A stretch of DNA of 10,391 bases from an uncultured Prevotella sp. (GTDB lineage: Bacteria > Bacteroidota > Bacteroidia > Bacteroidales > Bacteroidaceae), in assembly GCA_900319895.1 (NCBI GenBank), contig ONQK01000095.1, positions 1 to 10,391 of the forward strand, written 5' to 3'. The notes below the pieces were generated by a model. That model was not told the origin of the DNA and ran no database searches. It saw nothing but the letters and a program-made list of their open reading frames with translations. The translations under genes and the position numbers were made by a program. Shown in pieces: positions 1 to 6,180 of the stretch (position 1 is the first letter of the stretch; every line of letters starts with the position of its first letter).

Positions 1-90
1 AAAGAAATAAGTTCAACTATCGTAAGAAACCTACAAAGTGGAGGGGGAGACATTGACCAGTTTTTACCCACACAAAGAATTAAAGTATAA
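1..90 (+). CDS. Possible C-terminal fragment of an unidentified upstream gene
   Basis: Frame 1 is open from the first base of the window to a TAA at 88-90, giving about 29 residues that end in DQFLPTQRIKV. The stop lies 4 nt before the preferred ATG of ybeY at 95, which is the tight spacing expected of a co-transcribed neighbour. The peptide is too short for me to recognise a family, and an open stretch of this length can arise by chance. If real, it is the end of a gene that begins left of the window and shares an operon with ybeY. Confidence 0.4.
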   Translation, partial: KEISSTIVRNLQSGGGDIDQFLPTQRIKV

Positions 91-94
91 AAAA

Positions 95-508
95 ATGATT
101 GCATACTATTCAGAAGGTGTGAGAATACCACCGATGTACAGAAGAAGAGTGAATCAATGGATTCGACGCATAGCCGCCAAATACGGTAAGAAAGTGGGCG
201 ACTTGAACTACATGTTTGTTGACGACGAGCGCATTTTGAAAGCCAACAAAAAGTTTCTGAAACACAACTACTACACTGATGTCATCACTTTTGACAACAG
301 CGAGGGCAATGTCATCCAAGGCGACATCATGATCTCCGTGGACACCGTGCGCTCCAATGCAGAAAGTTTGGGCATCACGTTCGACGCGGAGCTCGACCGC
401 GTCATCATCCACGGCGTTTTGCACATGTGCGGGCTTAAGGACAAGACAAAGGCTGAGAAAGCCCAGATGAGAGAGGCAGAAGAGCACGCGCTGCTTTTGC
501 GCCTCTAA
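95..508 (+). CDS. ybeY: YbeY endoribonuclease, rRNA maturation factor (UPF0054)
   Basis: YbeY is a cytoplasmic metal-dependent RNase needed for 16S rRNA 3'-end maturation and ribosome quality control. The 137-residue protein carries the family core TDVITFD (61-67), the GDIMIS strand (76-81) and the metal-site segment HGVLHMCGLKD (106-116). H106 and H110 match the first two metal-binding histidines of the E. coli protein; the third position is D116 instead of His, a form I recall from Bacteroidetes. I chose ATG 95 because homologues begin with a short Met-Ile-x-Tyr-Tyr segment and the length fits the family. A GTG at 38 in the same frame would add 19 residues that do not look conserved and would overlap the possible upstream fragment. 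There is no Shine-Dalgarno site, only an A-rich leader. A hairpin terminator follows. Confidence 0.93.
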   Translation: MIAYYSEGVRIPPMYRRRVNQWIRRIAAKYGKKVGDLNYMFVDDERILKANKKFLKHNYYTDVITFDNSEGNVIQGDIMISVDTVRSNAESLGITFDAELDRVIIHGVLHMCGLKDKTKAEKAQMREAEEHALLLRL

Positions 509-544
509 AAAGGCAAAGGTCTTGCGGCTCGCATCGATCCAACA

Positions 545-589
545 CACGGGAAAAGGCATCCTTTTAAGCTAAGGATGCCTTTTCCCGTG
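545..589. terminator. Symmetric bidirectional terminator between ybeY and eno
   Basis: A perfect 19-bp inverted repeat (545-563 with 571-589) encloses a 7-nt loop. Within each arm the GC-rich core GGCATCC/GGATGCC is flanked by four A on one side and four T on the other. Read on either strand it therefore gives a stem followed by TTTT. It sits between the convergent ends of ybeY and eno and probably stops transcription from both sides. Confidence 0.85.
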
Positions 590-605
590 AGAACAAGAGG
601 TATAT

Positions 606-1913
606 TTACTTCAACTTTTTATAGCCATAAACAGCCACATCGCCAAGTTCCTCCTCGATACGGATCAATTGGTTGTACTTCGCCATACGGTCGGTTCTTG
701 AAAGCGAACCCGTCTTGATTTGTCCTGAGTTCGTGGCCACAGCGATGTCGGCAATAGTCGTATCTTCTGTCTCACCAGAGCGGTGTGAGGTAACCGTAGT
801 GTAGCCGTGACGGTGCGCCATTTCGATGGCATCGAGCGTCTCGGTAAGCGTGCCAATCTGGTTGACTTTGATCAGGATGCTGTTTCCCGCGCCCATCTTA
901 ATCCCTTTTTCCAGGAACTTCACGTTGGTGACAAACAAGTCGTCGCCCACCAACTGGCAGCGGTCGCCGATGCGGTCGGTCAACTTCTTCCATCCATCCC
1001 AGTCGTTCTCGTCAAGTCCGTCTTCAATAGAGTCAATCGGATATTTTTCAATCAGCGTCTCCAGGAATGCGATTTGCTCATCAACGCTCAATTTCTTGCC
1101 ATTCGGGTCTTTGGGCATGCCGCTCTTGAGTTGACGATAGTCGTAGAAGTACTTACCGTCTTCAACGAATGCAAACTCGCTGGCAGCGCAGTCCATCGCA
1201 ATCTTGACGTCCTTTCCGGGCTCATAGCCGGCATCTTTAATCGCCGCCATGATGCAGTCGAGCACATCTTCGATGCCGTTGAGCGCGGGGGCGAAGCCGC
1301 CTTCGTCGCCGACAGCTGTCGACAATCCTTTCTTTTTCAGTAACTTTGCCAAGGCATGGAACACTTCTGCGCCCATTCTGATGGCTTCACGGATGCTGCT
1401 GGCGCCCACTGGACGAATCATGAACTCCTGGAAAGCAATTGGCGCATCAGAATGTGCCCCACCATTGATAATGTTCATCATAGGAACGGGCAATACATAG
1501 CTGTTCGTGCCACCGATATAGCGGTATAAAGGCTGCTGCAAACTGTCGGCCGCAGCCTTTGCCACGGCAAGACTCACGCCCAGGATGGCGTTTGCGCCAA
1601 GTTTTGACTTGGTTGGCGTACCATCCAATTCCAACAACTTACGGTCAATCTGACGCTGGTCAAGCGCATATTCACCCTCCAAGGCCGGACCGATGATATT
1701 ATTGATGTTCTCAACTGCCTTCAATACGCCTTTGCCCAAATAGCGGCTCTTGTCGCCATCGCGCAATTCCAAGGCCTCGTTCTCGCCGGTTGACGCGCCA
1801 GAGGGGACGCTCGCACGTCCTATTGAGCCGTCAGACAAGAACACTTCTACCTCTACCGTCGGATTTCCTCTTGAATCAAGGATTTCTCTTCCAAAAACTT
1901 TTACTATAGTCAT
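606..1913 (-). CDS. eno: Enolase (phosphopyruvate hydratase)
   Basis: Enolase converts 2-phosphoglycerate to phosphoenolpyruvate in glycolysis, in the cytoplasm. The 435-residue protein is full length. It shows the flexible loop PSGASTGE (37-44), the QEF segment with E163, the VGDEGGFAP segment with catalytic E204, Mg ligands D241 (AMDCA), E297 (SIEDG) and D324 (GDDLF), catalytic K349 in the signature ILIKVNQIGT (346-355), and SHRSGET (377-383). Compared with E. coli there are about 12 extra residues between D241 and E297, around 262-274, which I take as normal lineage variation. The ATG at 1913 gives the conserved N-terminus with EILDSRGNPT. The gene stands alone on the - strand, with its own promoter about 50 nt upstream and the hairpin at 545-589 beyond its stop. 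All active-site residues I looked for are present. Confidence 0.98.
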   Translation of the reverse strand: MTIVKVFGREILDSRGNPTVEVEVFLSDGSIGRASVPSGASTGENEALELRDGDKSRYLGKGVLKAVENINNIIGPALEGEYALDQRQIDRKLLELDGTPTKSKLGANAILGVSLAVAKAAADSLQQPLYRYIGGTNSYVLPVPMMNIINGGAHSDAPIAFQEFMIRPVGASSIREAIRMGAEVFHALAKLLKKKGLSTAVGDEGGFAPALNGIEDVLDCIMAAIKDAGYEPGKDVKIAMDCAASEFAFVEDGKYFYDYRQLKSGMPKDPNGKKLSVDEQIAFLETLIEKYPIDSIEDGLDENDWDGWKKLTDRIGDRCQLVGDDLFVTNVKFLEKGIKMGAGNSILIKVNQIGTLTETLDAIEMAHRHGYTTVTSHRSGETEDTTIADIAVATNSGQIKTGSLSRTDRMAKYNQLIRIEEELGDVAVYGYKKLK

Positions 1914-1964
1914 ACCTTTAAGATGTGTTTAGTTTTAGTGTATAAACATTTTAATTTTCGGCAG

Positions 1965-1997
1965 CAAAGATACAAAAAAATAGCTAAAAACCCCAAT
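1965..1997 (-). promoter_or_regulatory. Candidate promoter of eno
   Basis: On the - strand TATCTTTG (1965-1972) matches the Bacteroidetes -7 consensus TAnnTTTG exactly. A weak -33 candidate, ATTG (1994-1997), lies 21 nt further upstream. The -7 box ends 51 nt before the eno ATG, which implies a 5' leader of roughly 45 nt. Confidence 0.65.
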
Positions 1998-2152
1998 TTC
2001 AAGCCTTTAAATTGAAAAAACCGTCCTGAAAACACTTCAAATTCTGCACTTTGTCGGTAAAGCCGGGAGTTCGGACAGTCCATTTTTATATTTTGTCCCT
2101 CTCGCACTAAAAACGACGGCAACAACATCCTTCCAACTGCAAGAGACACAGC

Positions 2153-2195
2153 AAAAAAGGAAAGGGAAAAGGGAAAAGGAAGAAGGAGGGGAAAA
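2153..2195 (+). repeat. 43-nt homopurine tract
   Basis: Every base in this stretch is A or G, arranged as alternating runs of A and short runs of G, including the mirror-symmetric GGGAAAAGGG. It is followed by an A-rich segment with scattered C up to about 2230. It contains three G runs of three or more, one short of the minimum usually required for a G-quadruplex. Confidence 0.85.
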
Positions 2196-2257
2196 CAAAA
2201 AACAAAAAAATGAACAAAAAAAAGAAGAACTATACGATTTTCTTGGAAGAATATTTG

Positions 2258-2265
2258 TATTTTTG
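2258..2265 (+). promoter_or_regulatory. Candidate promoter -7 box for the DUF3298-type lipoprotein gene
   Basis: TATTTTTG matches TAnnTTTG exactly and lies 45 nt before the ATG at 2311. No clear TTTG is found about 20 nt upstream; that position holds only a T-rich run near 2238-2241, so the -33 element is weak or absent. Confidence 0.5.
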
Positions 2266-2310
2266 CCCAAAGATTTAACTATTACGATAACAACTTAATA
2301 TTTTTTTAAC

Positions 2311-3150
2311 ATGAAAAACTTCTTTTACACTGCTGCGATCCTCTTTTCCGCAGCATCTCTCATCAGCTGCCAGCCTAATGGGAAGGGCACCGCTGACAAC
2401 AGCTTTGCCAAAGACAGCACTGAGCTTTCTGCCATGGAAGGCGTGATGGACGCCGTTCAGACCGACTCTGTCGTTTTTGAGAAAAAAAATGAGGTGTCCG
2501 ACGTCAAGTACATGATGGAATACCCCAACGACCCCTCTGCACCGCTGACAACAGCTGTATTGACGTTCATCAACAAATTCTTTGGTGAAACCTATGAGGG
2601 CAATGTCGCCAACGTGCAACACATGGCAGACTTCTACGGCAACAAGAGCTTTGAAGAATTTGCCAAACAAGCCAAGGAAGAAAAGCCTGCCGGCTACATG
2701 AAATATGAGTGTTCGGGTGAGGTGAGGAAATCGTATGAGAGCGACAAAAACGTCAGCTTCACGGCAAACCTCTACCAGTTTGAGCAGGGGGCACACGGTA
2801 TCAACTTCTCCGAAACGGCGACTTTCAACAAGCAAACCGGCAAGCAATTTACTGCAGAGATGATTAAAGACCACAAAAGCGAAGTCTTCCAGGAACTGCT
2901 GCGCGAAGGACTGCGCAAATACTGGGAAGTGAAGACCGACACAGAGCTGGAAGAGCATCTCATTGAGGTGAAAGTGAACAGCCTCCCGCTTCCCACGACA
3001 ACACCTTATTTGACAAAAGAGGGAATGGCCCTGACATACAACCAGTATGAAATTGCCTCTTATGCAGACGGGATGCCCACGGCAGTCATTCCTTTCAACA
3101 AACTCAAGGACATTTTGACCGCAGAAGGGTTGGAGTTCGTCGCAGAATAA
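2311..3150 (+). CDS. Lipoprotein with DUF3298 (RsiV/PdaC-like) domain
   Basis: This 279-residue protein begins with a type II signal peptide: two positive-side residues, a hydrophobic core and the lipobox L-I-S-C, with Cys20 as the expected lipidation site. The mature part fits the DUF4163/DUF3298 architecture seen in RsiV-like and PdaC-like extracellular proteins. There is an N-terminal region around 65-165 containing Y155 to GAHG (160-163), then TFNKQTGKQFT (171-181), and a C-terminal segment of YLTKEGMALTYNQYEIASYA type (about 233-252) running into VIPFNKLKDIL. In RsiV this domain binds lysozyme; in PdaC it accompanies a deacetylase. Here no catalytic domain or membrane anchor follows, so a ligand-binding or envelope role is inference. 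Cys20 is followed by QPNG rather than acidic residues, which argues for a periplasm-facing rather than surface-exposed lipoprotein. It stands alone between its own promoter and terminator. Confidence 0.85.
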   Translation: MKNFFYTAAILFSAASLISCQPNGKGTADNSFAKDSTELSAMEGVMDAVQTDSVVFEKKNEVSDVKYMMEYPNDPSAPLTTAVLTFINKFFGETYEGNVANVQHMADFYGNKSFEEFAKQAKEEKPAGYMKYECSGEVRKSYESDKNVSFTANLYQFEQGAHGINFSETATFNKQTGKQFTAEMIKDHKSEVFQELLREGLRKYWEVKTDTELEEHLIEVKVNSLPLPTTTPYLTKEGMALTYNQYEIASYADGMPTAVIPFNKLKDILTAEGLEFVAE

Positions 3151-3176
3151 AAGAGGGAAAAGCTAAAAATATACAT

Positions 3177-3223
3177 AAAACATGCGGGAACTTCGGCCAT
3201 TTCAAGTTTCCGCATGTTTTTTT
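3177..3223. terminator. Intrinsic terminator after the DUF3298-type lipoprotein gene
   Basis: A 14-bp stem with one G-T wobble (3180-3193 with 3204-3217) and a 10-nt loop is followed by seven T on the + strand. It lies 27 nt past the stop of the + strand lipoprotein gene. On the - strand the stem is followed by TTTT, so it may also end the leftward transcript from the gene at 3297-3680. Confidence 0.9.
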
Positions 3224-3296
3224 GCCCTTTGTTGAGAGGAGGGGCTCGCACAATTCAAAAGAAGGATTATCTCGAAAGCATCGCGCCGTCAAGTGT

Positions 3297-3680
3297 TTAT
3301 CGCATCAGCCAAAGCCTTCCATGCTTTATCATGGGCACAACGACCTGCTCGCTGGTGCTGTCTCCGTAATGGAAAATCAAGAACGCCTGTGCTGAAGTGC
3401 CCAAAGAGTCAGCCTGGAAATGCCCTACCTCAACCCGCAGAATGCCTGCATGCTCTTTTTGCTGTTGCTCAACGAACATTTCCGCATTTAAGATCAACTG
3501 GTTGCGCAACGTGTCTGGTATCGGGCCGCCATGGAAAGTGCCGTCCACGAAGTCTGCATACTTCCCTTCCAACAACTGTTCATAATAGACTTTTGCCGCA
3601 TTTGCCGCAATTTTCCCCTCATCGCGTGAGCATGAGATGAAAAAAAGTGCCCCGACTGCTATTCCTACCCATTTTTTCAT
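3297..3680 (-). CDS. Small lipoprotein, possible NTF2/DUF4878-like fold
   Basis: The product is 127 residues from ATG 3680. A TTG two codons upstream is possible, but the ATG directly precedes a Lys-Lys signal start. The signal peptide ends in the lipobox F-I-S-C with Cys17, followed by SRDEG. The mature part starts with an Ala-rich helix leading into KVYYEQLLEGKYADFVD, then a Gln/Glu-rich helix, and strands rich in Val, Phe and Tyr ending in GRLWLMR. This helix-then-sheet pattern with a trailing Trp recalls DUF4878/NTF2-like small lipoproteins. That is a tentative fold guess, not a recognised family. It starts 29 nt after the der stop and is probably the last gene of that transcript, ending near the hairpin at 3177-3223. 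Function unknown. Confidence 0.8.
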   Translation of the reverse strand: MKKWVGIAVGALFFISCSRDEGKIAANAAKVYYEQLLEGKYADFVDGTFHGGPIPDTLRNQLILNAEMFVEQQQKEHAGILRVEVGHFQADSLGTSAQAFLIFHYGDSTSEQVVVPMIKHGRLWLMR

Positions 3681-3709
3681 GTGCAAAAGCTTCGCCTAGT
3701 CCAACAACA

Positions 3710-5023
3710 TTATTTCTGCCTAATGAAAACATTGATCGGACAGCCCGTCATCTGCCAATTCTCACGAATTTTGTTCTCCAAAAAACGCTTATAAGGTTCT
3801 TTGACATACTGTGGCAGATTGGCATAAAAGACAAACGAAGGGATTTGCGTGTTGGGCAACTGCGAACAATACTTGATCTTAATGTACTTCCCCTTGACCG
3901 AAGGCGGCGGATAGGCCTCTATCAATGGCAACATCACCTCGTTCAGCTTGTTCGTGCCCACGCGCGCCGTGCGGTTCAAATAAACCTGCTTAGCCGTTTC
4001 CAGCACACGGAAGATGCGCTGTTTCGTGAGGGCCGAGGCAAAAATTATCGGGAAGTCCGTAAACGGTGCCATGCGATTGCGAATGGCGTTCTCAAAAGTG
4101 TCAATGACCTTTTGGTCTTTGTTCTCCACCAGGTCCCATTTGTTCACAACCACCACCAGCGACTTGTTGTTACGCTGGATGATTTGGAAGATGTTCATGT
4201 CCTGCGCCTCAATACCGCGCGTGGCATCAATCATCAGGATGCAAACGTCGCTGTTCTCGATGGCACGGATGGAGCGCATGACACTGTAAAACTCCAAATC
4301 TTCAGAGACTTTGTTTTTGCGGCGGATTCCTGCCGTGTCGACCAAATAGAAATCAAACCCGAACTTGTCGTAACGAGTGTAAATGGAGTCGCGCGTCGTG
4401 CCGGCAATCTCGGTCACGATATTCCGGTCTTCTCCGATAAAAGCATTGACGATGCTCGATTTTCCCACATTTGGGCGACCTACCACGGCAAAGCGGGGGA
4501 TGCCGTCTTCGAGCAATTCGCCCTTGTCCTCACTGAGTTTGGAGAGAACAACATCCAACAAGTCGCCCGTCCCGCTGCCCGTGGCAGAGCTGATGCAGTA
4601 AGGCTCGCCCAAGCCTAGTTTGTAGAACTCGGCGGCATCATAGATCTGGTCATTGTTGTCTGTCTTGTTGGCAACCACTATCACTGGCAATTTCGCCCTG
4701 CGGAGAATTTGTGCCACATCCTCGTCCAAATCGGTCAAGCCCGTGGTCACGTCAACCAAGAACAGCACCAAATCTGCCTCTTGCGTTGCAATCAGGACCT
4801 GCTTGCGAATCTCCTCCTCGAAAATGTCGTCGGAATTGACCACCCACCCCCCGGTGTCAACGACAGAAAACTCACGGCCATTCCATTCACACTTGCCGTA
4901 TTGGCGGTCGCGCGTCGTGCCGGCCTCCTCGCTGACAATGGCTTTGCGCGATTTGGTCAGTCGGTTAAATAACGTGGACTTGCCCACATTCGGACGTCCC
5001 ACAATGGCTACTAAATTGCTCAT
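3710..5023 (-). CDS. der: Ribosome assembly GTPase Der (EngA)
   Basis: Der is an essential GTPase with two G domains that helps assemble the 50S subunit. The 437-residue protein shows domain 1 with GRPNVGKS (9-16), GTTRD (35-39), DTGG (56-59) and NKTD (119-122). Domain 2 has GRPNVGKS (182-189), a second GTTRD, DTAG and NKWD, and a C-terminal KH-like domain from about 350 to the end. I chose ATG 5023 because MSNLVAIVGRPNVGKS is the expected N-terminus; 26 further in-frame upstream codons read through promoter-like sequence and resemble no Der N-terminus. It lies downstream of era, after a gap of 156 bp, and has a promoter candidate of its own. The small lipoprotein gene follows after 29 nt. 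All G motifs are intact. Confidence 0.97.
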   Translation of the reverse strand: MSNLVAIVGRPNVGKSTLFNRLTKSRKAIVSEEAGTTRDRQYGKCEWNGREFSVVDTGGWVVNSDDIFEEEIRKQVLIATQEADLVLFLVDVTTGLTDLDEDVAQILRRAKLPVIVVANKTDNNDQIYDAAEFYKLGLGEPYCISSATGSGTGDLLDVVLSKLSEDKGELLEDGIPRFAVVGRPNVGKSSIVNAFIGEDRNIVTEIAGTTRDSIYTRYDKFGFDFYLVDTAGIRRKNKVSEDLEFYSVMRSIRAIENSDVCILMIDATRGIEAQDMNIFQIIQRNNKSLVVVVNKWDLVENKDQKVIDTFENAIRNRMAPFTDFPIIFASALTKQRIFRVLETAKQVYLNRTARVGTNKLNEVMLPLIEAYPPPSVKGKYIKIKYCSQLPNTQIPSFVFYANLPQYVKEPYKRFLENKIRENWQMTGCPINVFIRQK

Positions 5024-5043
5024 GTATTTTTGCTTTTTGTGTG

Positions 5044-5051
5044 CAAAGGTA
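5044..5051 (-). promoter_or_regulatory. Candidate internal promoter of der
   Basis: TACCTTTG on the - strand matches TAnnTTTG and lies 20 nt before the der ATG, so the leader would be only about 10-15 nt. No TTTG is present at the usual distance upstream. It could let der be transcribed apart from the DUF177-rpmF-fabH-era transcript. Confidence 0.5.
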
Positions 5052-5179
5052 CGAAAAAACTGCGAAAAAATGAGGAAAAGGCATAGAAAAGGAAAATGCA
5101 CCTGAAATATGCTCCTGGGATCTCATCTCTTCCCGACGGTGGCCGGCGTCTTCCATGGGTAAAGGGGAAAAAGCCCCAC

Positions 5180-6094
5180 TTACTCCTGATGATACCCGAA
5201 ACTGTTGAGCTCGCGTTGTGAGTTTCTCCAGTCTTTGTCGACCTTGACGTAGGTTTCAAGATAGATGCTTTTGCCAAAGAAGCGCTCCAGCGACCTGCGG
5301 GACTCCGTGGATACTTTTTTCAATGCCACGCCCTGGTGTCCGATGACAATCCCTTTCTGGCTGTCGCGCTCCACGTAAATGATGGCACGAATGTGGATGT
5401 TCTTGTCGGTTTCCTTGAAGCTTTCCACGCGCACTTCCACGGAATAGGGGATTTCCTTGTCGTAATAGAGCAAGATTTTCTCGCGAATGATCTCGCTGAC
5501 AAAGAACCTGGCGGGCTTGTCCGTCCACTGGTCCTTGCCGAAATAGGGGGGGGAGTCGGGCAGCAGCTCCTTGATCCGCTTCAACAGGACTTCCGTGCCA
5601 AACTTGTTGAGGGCGGAGATGGGCAATATCTCGGCACGCGGCAATAGGGAATTCCACTTTTCCACGATGGCATTGAGCTTTTCCTGAGCCTCTTTGCCTC
5701 CTTTTGAAGAGGTTGGCGTGTTAAGACTGTCTATTTTATTGATCAGTAGCAGCACCGGGACGGTCATTTTCTGCACCTTTTCCAAAAACTCAATGTTTTT
5801 CTCTGGATTTTCAATAACATCGGTGACATAAAGCAACACGTCCGCGTCTGCCAATGCACTTTCCGAAAAAGCGAGCATGGACTCCTGCAGCTTGTAGTTG
5901 GGCTTGAGTACTCCGGGCGTGTCGCTGAACACGATTTGTGCCTCTTCGGTGTTCACGATACCCATGATGCGGTGGCGCGTGGTCTGCGCTTTGAATGTGG
6001 CAATGGAAATGCGCTCGCCGACGAGTTGGTTCATCAGCGTCGATTTCCCGACGTTAGGATTGCCTACGATGTTTACAAATCCGGCTTTATGCAT
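5180..6094 (-). CDS. era: GTPase Era, 16S rRNA-binding ribosome assembly factor
   Basis: Era binds GTP and the 3' end of 16S rRNA during 30S maturation. The 304-residue product has G1 NPNVGKS (12-18), G2 TTRHR (39-43 region), G3 DTPG (58-61), G4 NKID (119-122), a G5-type SAL (160-162), and a C-terminal KH domain with the loop GHQG (252-255) and EIIREK (201-206). Start ATG 6094 gives the expected short lead to G1; a longer frame to 6151 would be read through a repeat-rich spacer and is rejected. Residues about 124-134 (NTPTSSKGGKE) look like an insertion right after G4 compared with the E. coli protein and with my memory of relatives. The insertion is in frame and away from nucleotide and RNA contacts, so function is probably kept. 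It lies 86 nt downstream of fabH. Confidence 0.96.
   Translation of the reverse strand: MHKAGFVNIVGNPNVGKSTLMNQLVGERISIATFKAQTTRHRIMGIVNTEEAQIVFSDTPGVLKPNYKLQESMLAFSESALADADVLLYVTDVIENPEKNIEFLEKVQKMTVPVLLLINKIDSLNTPTSSKGGKEAQEKLNAIVEKWNSLLPRAEILPISALNKFGTEVLLKRIKELLPDSPPYFGKDQWTDKPARFFVSEIIREKILLYYDKEIPYSVEVRVESFKETDKNIHIRAIIYVERDSQKGIVIGHQGVALKKVSTESRRSLERFFGKSIYLETYVKVDKDWRNSQRELNSFGYHQE
5697..5712 (-). repeat. Small palindrome inside the Era insertion
   Basis: On the - strand this 16-nt segment can form a 6-bp stem (CCTC plus T-G and T-A pairs) around a CAAA tetraloop. It encodes part of the SSKGG stretch of the apparent Era insertion. Its position suggests a short palindromic element captured in frame; whether copies exist elsewhere in the genome cannot be seen here. 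Confidence 0.45.
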
Positions 6095-6104
6095 GCGTTT
6101 GGTA

Positions 6105-6158
6105 TTGACAATTGAGAGTTGACAATTGAGCAATAGATGTTCAACGGCCAACTCTCAA
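6105..6158. repeat. Short repeat cluster in the fabH-era spacer
   Basis: A 12-nt direct repeat TTGACAATTGAG occurs at 6105-6116 and 6119-6130. A 10-bp inverted repeat pairs 6112-6121 (TTGAGAGTTG) with 6149-6158. AATTGACA/AACTCTCAA-type repeats are, as I recall, scattered through intergenic regions of Bacteroides and Prevotella genomes. Translated, they give spurious Asn-Cys-Gln-Leu-Ser-Ile-Val peptides, which explains the false N-terminal extension of era here. Confidence 0.75.
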
Positions 6159-6180
6159 CAGTTAATTTCTTTTGTTTATT

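Larger units (their letters stand above)
1914..2310. other. Gene-free divergent intergenic region with purine run
   Basis: About 400 nt separate the starts of eno (-) and the DUF3298-type lipoprotein gene (+). It contains a promoter candidate for each gene near its own end. Between them is a stretch whose short reading frames are mostly low complexity, and I see no credible gene there. From 2153 to 2195 every base on the + strand is A or G. No tRNA-like or riboswitch-like fold was evident by eye. Confidence 0.75.

Noticed and set aside
38..94. GTG start giving ybeY 19 more residues
   Set aside because: The added residues do not resemble YbeY N-termini, and the preferred ATG at 95 gives the normal family length.
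807..1343. + strand open frame of 178 codons
   Set aside because: It is antisense to the intact enolase gene and resembles no protein I know.
2153..2195. G-quadruplex
   Set aside because: Only three G runs of three or more are present within the tract; four are needed.
2211..2279. 22-codon reading frame from an ATG in the A-rich leader upstream of the DUF3298-type gene
   Set aside because: It starts in low-complexity sequence, overlaps the promoter box and has no coding character.
2275..2958. - strand open frame of 227 codons
   Set aside because: It is antisense to the lipoprotein gene, which has its own signal peptide, promoter and terminator.
3647..4618. Long + strand open frame of 323 codons
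   Set aside because: It lies antisense to der, whose GTPase motifs are intact on the - strand; it is a shadow frame of a codon-biased gene.
5024..5101. N-terminal extension of der by 26 codons
   Set aside because: The region holds a promoter-like box and its translation is not like any Der N-terminus; ATG 5023 fits the family.
5135..5177. Weak hairpins between era and der as a terminator
   Set aside because: Stems are only 4 bp and no T run follows on the - strand at a useful position.
6095..6151. N-terminal extension of era
   Set aside because: It is translated from the repeat cluster in the spacer; Era proteins begin a few residues before the G1 motif.
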